This document shows positions 49,202 to 56,004 of a DNA stretch of 64,000 bases, piece by piece (position 1 is the stretch's first letter; the number at the start of each line of letters is the position of its first letter). The DNA comes from GCA-2683825 sp965662355 (GTDB lineage Bacteria; Planctomycetota; UBA1135; GCA-002686595). The notes beneath the pieces are model-generated. The model saw nothing but the letters and a program-made list of their open reading frames with translations, made no database searches and had not been told where the DNA came from. The stretch covers positions 62,001 through 126,000 of the forward strand of contig CBFIHP010000016.1 in NCBI GenBank assembly GCA_965662355.1, read 5' to 3'. Made by a program: the position numbers and the translations under genes.

Positions 49202-49220
49202 GCTCCGGGAGGGGCGGAGC
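49202..49220. other. Hairpin upstream of thrA
   Basis: GCTCCG (49202-49207) pairs with CGGAGC (49215-49220) around a 7-base loop. A second GC-rich hairpin (CGGGGC/GCCCCG) lies at about 49170-49184. They may end the YkuK-like transcript or form a thrA leader. No threonine-rich leader peptide was seen. Confidence 0.35.
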
Positions 49221-49269
49221 AAGCTCGACACGGCCCTAGGGGCGTTCGAGCCCGAAACTTGCCGCCGAC

Positions 49270-49734
49270 CTAGGCGGCCTTGTGGTGCTTGCCCTTGACC
49301 AGGTAGTCGGCGACGTGCGTCGCGCACCAGGAGTCGGGCTTGACCCGTACCTGGAACCCGTGTCCGACGACCATGCCCGACAGGGCGCGCACATACTTGG
49401 ACGAGCGGTGCCGCAGGTCCTCGTTCACATCCACGTGAATGATGATGTCATGGGCGATGACCTCGTTCAGCTCGAGGGCCGTGTTCAGCGACAACTCGGC
49501 CTCGTGAAAGAGCTTGTGCGCGAGCGAAGGCACGCGCGGAACGCGACTCTTCTCGTAGAAAACACGCCCACCCTTCCCCGGATGGATGATGGCCACCACC
49601 GTCACGTAGTTCGTGTGGTACCCATAGTGCTGTGAATCCGTCCCAACGTGGACAACCTGCTCCGTTCCGGAAAGAAGCTCGACGACGGCGTCGCGAATGT
49701 CAGGTATTGGGGTTCCGGATAGGGACTTCCACAT
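49270..49734 (-). CDS. YkuK-like ribonuclease H-fold protein (DUF458)
   Basis: The 154-residue protein resembles Bacillus YkuK and the DUF458 family, thought to have an RNase H-like fold. VHVGTDSQHYGYHTNYVTVV (about 28-47) contains the conserved acidic and Ser residues. YEKSRVPRVPSLAHKLFHE and IHVDVNEDLRHRSSKYV are the other family segments. The biological role is not established. It precedes thrA on the same strand by 109 bp. Upstream of it there is a 470-bp stretch with only a small putative ORF, a minus-strand terminator and a possible promoter. Confidence 0.82.
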   Translation of the reverse strand: MWKSLSGTPIPDIRDAVVELLSGTEQVVHVGTDSQHYGYHTNYVTVVAIIHPGKGGRVFYEKSRVPRVPSLAHKLFHEAELSLNTALELNEVIAHDIIIHVDVNEDLRHRSSKYVRALSGMVVGHGFQVRVKPDSWCATHVADYLVKGKHHKAA

Positions 49735-49871
49735 ATTGTGCTCGTTCCTTGTTTTCGACCCGAGGTTGGAAGGCGCTTTAGGGTAAGGACGGGTCTAGCA
49801 AAACGCCGTGATTCGGGCTTTTTTTGCTGAGCACCCCGCACAGGGGTCTCCAGGACGCGCTCCACGAATAC

Positions 49872-49901
49872 AAAAAAGCCGCCCCATCGACTCGGAGCGG
49901 C
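49872..49901 (-). terminator. Rho-independent terminator, minus strand
   Basis: Read on the minus strand, GCCGCTCC and GGGGCGGC form an 8-bp stem (one U-G pair) with an 8-base loop, directly followed by six Ts (49877-49872). This is the clearest intrinsic terminator in the window. It lies 21 bp after the stop of the small putative ORF at 49923-50099 and supports transcription of that strand. Confidence 0.75.
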
Positions 49902-49922
49902 CTAGAAGTCGCTCGAGGGCGG

Positions 49923-50099
49923 TCATTTCCTCTTGCACGGGATCGAGTGCACGAGGGACAGGATGATCGTTTCATCGAACTTCTCCCCCTTCGATCGCGG
50001 GTCCCGCTCGAGCCGCTCCAGTTCCCGCTTCAAGGTGCCTCGGAGAACAGCCGCGAGGAGAGGGCTGCTTTCCTTGCTTTCAGCCCTGTGGGAGGCCAA
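49923..50099 (-). CDS. Possible small basic protein (58 aa)
   Basis: No ATG is available. A TTG at 50099, with GAAGAG a few bases before it, opens 58 codons ending TGA at 49925-49923. The codons are strongly C- or G-ending, like real genes here, and encode a charged helical peptide with TLKRELERLERDPRSKGEKF near the middle and IPCKRK at the end. A strong terminator follows. I do not recognise the family. It is short, uses a rare start and may instead be a structured RNA, so confidence is low. Confidence 0.35.
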   Translation of the reverse strand: MASHRAESKESSPLLAAVLRGTLKRELERLERDPRSKGEKFDETIILSLVHSIPCKRK

Positions 50100-50133
50100 A
50101 ACGGCTCTTCACAAAAGGGATGTTACCGCGCCC

Positions 50134-50139
50134 TACAAT
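50134..50139 (+). promoter_or_regulatory. Possible -10 box (TACAAT) for the Gly-rich lipoprotein gene
   Basis: TACAAT lies 70 bases before the ATG at 50209. TTCACA at 50108-50113 could be a -35, although the 20-bp spacing is long. Weak motif-only evidence. Confidence 0.25.
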
Positions 50140-50208
50140 GGACATAGGTGCCTGGGGTTTCGTTGCCCCTATCCCCTGCCGGCACGCCCCAACTCCAGGA
50201 GAGAGTGA

Positions 50209-53200
50209 ATGCGACGTACGTTCTTTCTTTGCCCCTTTCTCTCGGCGTGCCTGTTCGCCTCATGCAGCGAATCGAATGGGGGGGTCGTGCCCCCGGCCCA
50301 GTTTGATTTCTTCGTGCAGAGCTCGGACCTCACCCCGACGCTCAAGCTGAACCAACCGATCACCTTCGAGTTCTCGCTACCGGTCGACTTTTCGACCGTT
50401 GGACCGAATACGATTCGTATTCAGTCGAGTGCTGGTGTGCCGGCCACCGGAACGTACAGCTTCGCGCGGCGCGACATGGACGGCGACGGGATTCCCGAGG
50501 TCGATACACGCAGCATCGTCTTCCGGCCCAGTTGCCCGACTCGGGCGGACGGCTCCGACGCCGGATTCGAGGCTGGCGCCAGCTACCAGCTGGAGATCCC
50601 CGGCGGTGGCGTCACGTTGCCCGCTCTCCTGCTCGCGGAGACCGGACAAGCTCTGTTCCAGACGTTCGCCGCCAGTTTCGATGCAGCGGACGGGGACGAT
50701 CCGGCTGACCTGTTTGTCGATACGAAGATCGGTCCACCGTTGCCTTTGATTCGCGCCGTTGGATCGGCTGACCCGATCAATACTCACGCCGAGATAGGAG
50801 GCGATAGCGGGCGGAGGGTGTATTTCGAATTCGATTCGTCCACGGGGACGGTCATAACGCAACCCGCTGATTTCCTGGCTCCGTTGAATCTGTACTCGGA
50901 CCCGAACCAGCGTGTCGAGTTTTCCATCTGGTTCGATCAGCCCATCGACCCTTCGCTCTCGAACATCGCTCGCATCGGAGTGCAGTACCTCGGCAGCGAT
51001 GAGCGCTTTCACGACATGGATGTCCGTGTCGAGCTGCTTTCGAATTGCTCCGACGTCGCCGGTGCACTCGTGCGGGTCGTACCTTCCGGGGTCTTTCCGG
51101 CCAGTGGTCAGGTGCGCCTGAACATTGCTGGCGGCTTTCGGGACATCGTCGGAAACCCCTGGCTGAATCAGTTCAATGGATTTGCACAGTTGCAAACCGT
51201 TGCGGTCGATTTCGCGAACTTGATTCCGCCGGACGCTCTCGGTGATGAGGCCTTCGCATCCTTCGATCACGGAACTCCCTCGAGGTTCTCGCTGCAGGAC
51301 CCTGAACCGGTGCTGGATGCTGCCGAGGCCGAGTGGGGCCAGGGCGTGTTGCGTTCTTCCAACGGCTTCGAAGGGACCGGCGGTCCGGCGGGGGAATTCG
51401 ATTGGCACGTGCGTACGGGAGAGCTGGTCTTCTTCGATACGACGCAGACCCTGATTGTCGGAGGTGCCGATGGCATTCCACAGTCGCGGCTCTTCGTGGT
51501 CGGAGGCAAGCTGTCGCTACGCAACGTGGTGATCGAGGATGGTGCTACCGTGCGCGTCGTCGGGCCGAACCCCTTTTCGATCGAGGCCACCGGTAGTGTC
51601 GAGATCGATGGCCTTCTGGATCTCTCCGGCTTCAATGGACGGGACGTCATCGCCTTCAACACCGGCCACCAACCCGAGCCCGGAGCCGCCGGTGCCGGTG
51701 GTGGTGGGGCGGGTGGAACCGCGAGTCAGGAAACGACGACATCGACCGCCCGTGGCGGAGCGGGCGAAGGTCCCTTCGCCAGAGGGAGCTTTCCTGTTGA
51801 CCCCTTTGCCCCCTCATCCACGGGTGCGACCGGCGGTGAGAGTAGCTTTGCCCCCAGGAGGCTCGGCAAGGATGCGCGCCGCCCTGGTGGTGGCGGCGGT
51901 GGTCGCTTCGCCCTCGACGAGGGCGATCTTTCCGCGACCTCGGGCGTGCAGGGCCATCCCTCGGGAAAGGGTGCCGAAAGCGGAATGAGCCCGGCCATGG
52001 GCGGCGTTCCCAATGCGAGCCCCTTCGAGGATGGGCGACGCGAAAACGACTTCTACGGAATCGCTCCCAAGCTCGATGGAGACGGTCGCTTGATCGGGAC
52101 GATTCGAGGTGAGCTCGAGCACCCCTCCGCAGGTCATGGCGGTGGCGCCGGTGGAGACGCTATCCCCTCCAGCGTGTTCCCGGCCCCGAACTGGCATCCA
52201 GGCAGCGACGAGAAGGGGGGGCCCGGCGGCGGAGCCGGCGGCCTGCTGCACGTTCGCGCGCTCGGTCCGATCGTCCTCGGTCCGTCCGGCGAGATACGGT
52301 CCAATGGTGGTCGCGGTGGCGTGGGGGAGAACACCCTCTTTCTCGATCACATCGGTGGCTCGGGAGGCTCCGCCTCCGGAGGCCATGTGATCCTGGAGTC
52401 CGCCTCCTACGTCGATCTGCAGCCTGCCACATCCTTCTTCGGTGGAATCAACGCCGTCGGGGGCCCGCTGGTGATCGGACCGGCGGCTGATATTCCGCTG
52501 GGGATCAGCCACGGCGGCGCGGGCGGACCTGGCGTGATCCAGATCCACGTACCGGAACCCGAGCGCGGCGTCGGTGCTTCACCCGACGAAGCCGGGGTCG
52601 TGTTGTCGCCGCAGGCGCTCGGTGAGGGCGATCCCTTGGACGCCGTAACCACGCCCCGAGCGAAGCTCCTCTATCCGAGCCTTGGTTCGCGCTCGCTGGC
52701 GCGTTCCAGGTGGATCTCACTTGGCGCCGCGGACCAGGGGCGAGACGGCCATCCCGATCTGGTCACGTTCCTGTTTCTGGGGACGAATCAAAACCCGGGC
52801 CCGGACGAAGGCACGGTCCGTACGAAGGGTACCGAAGTAGTCGAACTCGAGGACTTCTTCGGCGGTGGCGTGGTCGACGACACCAATGCGACGATCGGTC
52901 CGGATGATGTCACCCTCGTCCTGCGAGGTGATGCGCTGGCCTTCGGAAGCCCCGACATGCTCTTCGTGGATGCGTACCTGCGCACCCCGGCCCTGCTGGA
53001 GAACTTCGGCTTGAGGCTCTTCACGAATTCGAATCTCCGTCAGGAGTTCGTCGTGTCCCAGGCGAGTTTCGACGACGAGAACTTCGTTCTTTCCGTGCGT
53101 ATCGAATTCACCGGCACGACGCTGAGCGACTTCGTCGAGCTTGCGGACGGTCCCGTGCACTACGCGTTGATTCCGCGCTACTTCCGCTTGCGCACACCCC

Positions 53201-53463
53201 TTGGCCAGGATCGACTGCCCGAGGGAGCTCAGGTGAGGATTCTCTTCCAGGGAGCGGCCGCTGCCGATGGGGGGGGACCCGACGTGGACAATCCGCTCGT
53301 CAACTGGACCGGTGACATCTCGCGCTTCAACGAGCTCGATCCGGGCCTCCTGGGCTTCTTCCGCTTCCAGGTTGAATTCCTGATGCCGCGCAACGGACCG
53401 CTCTTCGATCCGGACACCCAGGGGATCGAAATGGACTTCCTGCGCGTGCCCTTCCGGTTCTAG
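50209..53463 (+). CDS. Large Gly-rich Ig-like lipoprotein
   Basis: The 1084-residue protein has a lipoprotein signal ending LFASC and an upstream GGAGAG ribosome site. Residues about 35-130 look like a SbsA/Big-type Ig-like domain (LNQPITFEFSLPVDFSTVG). A second similar segment is near 235-340 (VEFSIWFDQPIDPSLSNI). The middle (about 480-800) is very Gly-rich, with GAAGAGGGGAGGT, GGGGGGRFA and GGAGGLLHVRA, in the style of cell-surface glycine-rich proteins. The C-terminal part is beta-rich. Probably a surface or matrix protein; no enzymatic motif is seen. It stands alone between the YkuK region and the TetR operon. Confidence 0.8.
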   Translation: MRRTFFLCPFLSACLFASCSESNGGVVPPAQFDFFVQSSDLTPTLKLNQPITFEFSLPVDFSTVGPNTIRIQSSAGVPATGTYSFARRDMDGDGIPEVDTRSIVFRPSCPTRADGSDAGFEAGASYQLEIPGGGVTLPALLLAETGQALFQTFAASFDAADGDDPADLFVDTKIGPPLPLIRAVGSADPINTHAEIGGDSGRRVYFEFDSSTGTVITQPADFLAPLNLYSDPNQRVEFSIWFDQPIDPSLSNIARIGVQYLGSDERFHDMDVRVELLSNCSDVAGALVRVVPSGVFPASGQVRLNIAGGFRDIVGNPWLNQFNGFAQLQTVAVDFANLIPPDALGDEAFASFDHGTPSRFSLQDPEPVLDAAEAEWGQGVLRSSNGFEGTGGPAGEFDWHVRTGELVFFDTTQTLIVGGADGIPQSRLFVVGGKLSLRNVVIEDGATVRVVGPNPFSIEATGSVEIDGLLDLSGFNGRDVIAFNTGHQPEPGAAGAGGGGAGGTASQETTTSTARGGAGEGPFARGSFPVDPFAPSSTGATGGESSFAPRRLGKDARRPGGGGGGRFALDEGDLSATSGVQGHPSGKGAESGMSPAMGGVPNASPFEDGRRENDFYGIAPKLDGDGRLIGTIRGELEHPSAGHGGGAGGDAIPSSVFPAPNWHPGSDEKGGPGGGAGGLLHVRALGPIVLGPSGEIRSNGGRGGVGENTLFLDHIGGSGGSASGGHVILESASYVDLQPATSFFGGINAVGGPLVIGPAADIPLGISHGGAGGPGVIQIHVPEPERGVGASPDEAGVVLSPQALGEGDPLDAVTTPRAKLLYPSLGSRSLARSRWISLGAADQGRDGHPDLVTFLFLGTNQNPGPDEGTVRTKGTEVVELEDFFGGGVVDDTNATIGPDDVTLVLRGDALAFGSPDMLFVDAYLRTPALLENFGLRLFTNSNLRQEFVVSQASFDDENFVLSVRIEFTGTTLSDFVELADGPVHYALIPRYFRLRTPLGQDRLPEGAQVRILFQGAAAADGGGPDVDNPLVNWTGDISRFNELDPGLLGFFRFQVEFLMPRNGPLFDPDTQGIEMDFLRVPFRF

Positions 53464-53613
53464 CCGCGAACCCGGCTCAAGGAAGGGCGAGCTTCAATTC
53501 CTTCCCTGGCTCATGGCCAAGCCCAGGAGGGCGATGGCTCCGGGGAGTGCATCGGAGGTCGAGATGACGACCCCCCCCTCACAAGCAGCAAGACCCCCTA
53601 TTGGAGCTCTTTT

Positions 53614-53627
53614 TTGAACATGTTCGA
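53614..53627. promoter_or_regulatory. Palindromic operator 1 (TTGAACATGTTCGA)
   Basis: The core GAACATGTTC (53616-53625) is a perfect 10-bp palindrome. It lies 84 bp before the first gene of the operon that ends with a TetR regulator, and matches the second site below. Confidence 0.6.
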
Positions 53628-53662
53628 AAAAAGCCTCGCGTTGCCCCGGTGGGTGGGCGATA

Positions 53663-53676
53663 TTGAACGTGTTCAA
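53663..53676. promoter_or_regulatory. Palindromic operator 2 (TTGAACGTGTTCAA)
   Basis: Arms TTGAAC and GTTCAA are separated by two bases. Centre-to-centre distance from operator 1 is 49 bp. It is 34 bp before the ATG at 53711, a good position for repression by a TetR-type protein. Confidence 0.65.
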
Positions 53677-53710
53677 TTCACCCCACCGCCACCCCAGGGA
53701 ACACCTTTCC

Positions 53711-54124
53711 ATGCCTACCACCATCGTCAGCACCTACATCGTCTACCTCGTCCTCTCCCTCGCCCTGACCGTCTGGGTCGCCCGCACTCTCCACAAGAAC
53801 GGTCGCCTGTTCATCGTGGACGTCTTCCGCGGGAACACCGAGCTGGCCGACTCCGTGAACCACCTCCTGCTCGTCGGGTTCTATCTCGTGAATTTGGGCT
53901 ACATCAGCCTGGCCCTGAAGCTCGGATACGATGTGCAGGACACGCGCGAGTCGATCGAGGCCCTTTCCCACAAGGTAGGCACGGTTCTCGTGGTCTTGGG
54001 GGCAATGCACTTTCTCAACCTCTTCATCTTCTCGACCATCCGCCGTCGGGCGTTGCTCGGGGATGCGCCGATCCCGGTCGAGCCCGATGCAGTGATCTCG
54101 GTGGGCGAAGCCTCGCCTGTCTAG
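53711..54124 (+). CDS. Small multi-pass membrane protein
   Basis: The 137-residue protein starts at the ATG at 53711. Hydrophobic helices are at about 6-24 (STYIVYLVLSLALTVWVA), 48-70 (HLLLVGFYLVNLGYISLAL) and 90-110 (VGTVLVVLGAMHFLNLFIF). A conserved-looking segment FIVDVFRGNTELADSVN lies between the first two. I do not recognise the family. It is the first gene of an apparent operon with the DCC oxidoreductase and TetR genes, downstream of the two palindromes, so it is a likely regulated target. A role in membrane redox or stress response is inferred only from its neighbours. Confidence 0.8.
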   Translation: MPTTIVSTYIVYLVLSLALTVWVARTLHKNGRLFIVDVFRGNTELADSVNHLLLVGFYLVNLGYISLALKLGYDVQDTRESIEALSHKVGTVLVVLGAMHFLNLFIFSTIRRRALLGDAPIPVEPDAVISVGEASPV

Positions 54125-54134
54125 GAGGTCGATC

Positions 54135-54563
54135 ATGAAGCTGACCGTTCTTTTTGATGCAGACTGTGCACTGTGCTGGCGTGCTCGGCGCTGGATGAGC
54201 AACCAGGCCACGTATGTCGAGCTCGAGTTTGTTGCCGCCGGGTCGGCGCGGGCGCAGGAGCTCTACCCGTCCCTCGATGACAAGGAGACTCGGCAACTCT
54301 TGCACGTCGTGGCGGACGATGGGCGGGTGTGGGTCGGGGCACGAGCCTGGCTTGTTTGCCTGTGGGCCGTGCGGCGGACGCGGGCCTTGGCCATGTCGCT
54401 GCGCACACCGGCGCGCATCGCCCTGGCCCAGCGCTTCGTGCAGGGGGTTTCGCGCAACCGCTATGCGCTCTCCAGGCTTCTCGGATGGGAAGCGCCGCTC
54501 CGGAACGTGAGGCCCGTGACTCCCGTGGGATCGGGTTGTGACGATGGAAGCTGTGATGTCTAG
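54135..54563 (+). CDS. DCC (DUF393) thiol-disulfide oxidoreductase family protein
   Basis: The 142-residue protein has the DCC family signature: VLFDADCALCWRARRWM, with D-x-D-C-x-x-C at about 8-14. The pair of Cys suggests a thioredoxin-like redox site, as in DUF393 proteins. LEFVAAGSARAQELYPSL and VVADDGRVWVGARAWLVCLW complete the domain. It begins 10 bp after the membrane protein gene and ends inside the start of the TetR gene. It probably handles a thiol or quinone-linked electron transfer, but substrates are unknown for the family. Confidence 0.88.
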   Translation: MKLTVLFDADCALCWRARRWMSNQATYVELEFVAAGSARAQELYPSLDDKETRQLLHVVADDGRVWVGARAWLVCLWAVRRTRALAMSLRTPARIALAQRFVQGVSRNRYALSRLLGWEAPLRNVRPVTPVGSGCDDGSCDV

Positions 54564-55308
54564 CAGCGCCCAGGGCTCGGGTTCGCTAGGCTCGGTTCCC
54601 GTGTCCCAGTCTGAACCCGATACCGAAGCGACCCTGACCCCGAAGGCGGCCCGCACCCGGGCGCGCATCCTCGAGGCTGCCCTCACGCTCTTCAACGAGC
54701 GCGGGTATGAGGGTACCACCATGCGCGCCGTGGCCGAACGGGCGGAAGTGTCGGTGGGCAATGCCTACTACTACTTCGCCTCGAAGGAGCACTTGGTCCA
54801 GGGCTACTACGAGCGCAGTCATGACGAGCACCTTGCCGTTTGCGCACCCCAGCTCGAGGGAGTCACGGACTTCAAGGAACGCGTGCTGATCGTCTTGCGC
54901 ACGAAGCTCGACACGATCGACGCCTATCATGAGTTTTCCGGCAAGCTCTTCGCGACTGCGGCGGATCCCAAGAGTCCCTTGAGCCCTTTCAGCGCTGACT
55001 CCGAGCCGACGCGCAAGGTGGCTATCGAGCTGATGCAACGCGTGATCGACGGATCGAAGCTAAAGCTGCCGAAGGACCTCGCCGCCGAGCTTCCGAACCT
55101 GCTCTGGTTGCACCTCATGTCCGTCGTGCTCTTTTGGATTCACGACTCCAGTCCGGAGCGCAAACGCAGCTACGCCATGGCCGAGCGCACGGGCGAGATC
55201 GTGGCTCGTTTGGTGGGGTTGGCCCGGAATCCCTTGCTGGCTCCGCTACGCAAGGCGACGTTACGTTTGCTTGCGGAACTGCGACCCGGCGGCCTCGAGC
55301 AAAGCTAG
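54556..55308 (+). CDS. TetR-family transcriptional regulator
   Basis: The 250-residue protein has an N-terminal TetR helix-turn-helix (about 30-80): ARTRARILEAALTLFNERG, TTMRAVAERAEVSVGNAYYY and FASKEHLVQGYY. The C-terminal ligand domain (about 85-245) is not recognised. ATG at 54556 has GGAAG five bases upstream; ATG at 54544 or GTG at 54538 are alternatives. Its start overlaps the DCC gene by eight bases. The two GAAC-N2-GTTC palindromes before the operon are the probable binding sites, which suggests autoregulation. Confidence 0.9.
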   Translation: MSSSAQGSGSLGSVPVSQSEPDTEATLTPKAARTRARILEAALTLFNERGYEGTTMRAVAERAEVSVGNAYYYFASKEHLVQGYYERSHDEHLAVCAPQLEGVTDFKERVLIVLRTKLDTIDAYHEFSGKLFATAADPKSPLSPFSADSEPTRKVAIELMQRVIDGSKLKLPKDLAAELPNLLWLHLMSVVLFWIHDSSPERKRSYAMAERTGEIVARLVGLARNPLLAPLRKATLRLLAELRPGGLEQS

Positions 55309-55317
55309 GTTCCAGGT

Positions 55318-56004
55318 TCAGGGCAGAGGCAGAACGCGAATGTTGCGATACCACACCGTATCACCGTGATCCTGTAGCGCGATGTGCCCCTTCTTCTTGC
55401 GTCCGTACTGGGGCATGGCGCCGAACTTACTGGCCTTGACCAGGGCTTCCCACTCGGGAGTCCACATCTCGTAGGTGACGATGTCGACGCCGTTCAACGT
55501 GTGGCGAACGTGCCCCCCGCGCACTTCGATCATGGCCTGGTTGAACTGACCTGGGGGGCGGGTGACATCTTCGAGGGGAGCGTGGAGGGCGTAGTTGGCG
55601 CCGGCCGAGGTCAGGTGGCTCTTACCATCACCATGGCCCGTGTTGTCGAGGACCTGGAACTCCGGACCCGTGCGCCAGACGGCATCCATGTCCTCGCTGA
55701 CGTGGAAGAAGATCCCGCTGTTGCCCTTGGGGGAGATCTTCCATTCGAGCTGGAGGATGAAGTTCTCGTATTGCTCCTCGGTGATGATGTCTCCGCCTGG
55801 ACCCACGCGGGTAAGGCAACCGTCGACGACTTGCCAGCCTGCGGGCACGGCATCTCCCCGAAAACCGCGCCAACCGGCGGTCGTCTTGCCGTCGAAGAGA
55901 GACACCCAGTCTTCATCGGAAGCGGGCGTGGGCGTGCTGCACGAGGTGGCGAGGGGCAGGAGGAGGCCCGGGAGGAAGCGGAGGAGGCGCAGGAGGTTCT
56001 TCAT
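55318..56004 (-). CDS. DUF1080 (3-keto-disaccharide hydrolase) lipoprotein
   Basis: The 228-residue protein has a lipoprotein signal ending LATSC. A complete DUF1080 domain covers about 32-225: WVSLFDGKTTAGWRGF, WQVVDGCLTRVG, LEWKISPKGNSGIFFHV and IEVRGGHVRHTLNGV. Members cleave 3-keto-glycosides or bind sugars in a concanavalin-like fold. The ATG overlaps the stop of the upstream propeller gene (ATGA), so the two are coupled. It is the last gene of a three-gene operon for sugar or polysaccharide processing. Confidence 0.92.
   Translation of the reverse strand: MKNLLRLLRFLPGLLLPLATSCSTPTPASDEDWVSLFDGKTTAGWRGFRGDAVPAGWQVVDGCLTRVGPGGDIITEEQYENFILQLEWKISPKGNSGIFFHVSEDMDAVWRTGPEFQVLDNTGHGDGKSHLTSAGANYALHAPLEDVTRPPGQFNQAMIEVRGGHVRHTLNGVDIVTYEMWTPEWEALVKASKFGAMPQYGRKKKGHIALQDHGDTVWYRNIRVLPLP

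Noticed and set aside
51670..52540. Gly-rich segment considered as a separate gene or repeat element
   Set aside because: It is in frame with the surrounding lipoprotein, with similar codon use and no internal start or stop.
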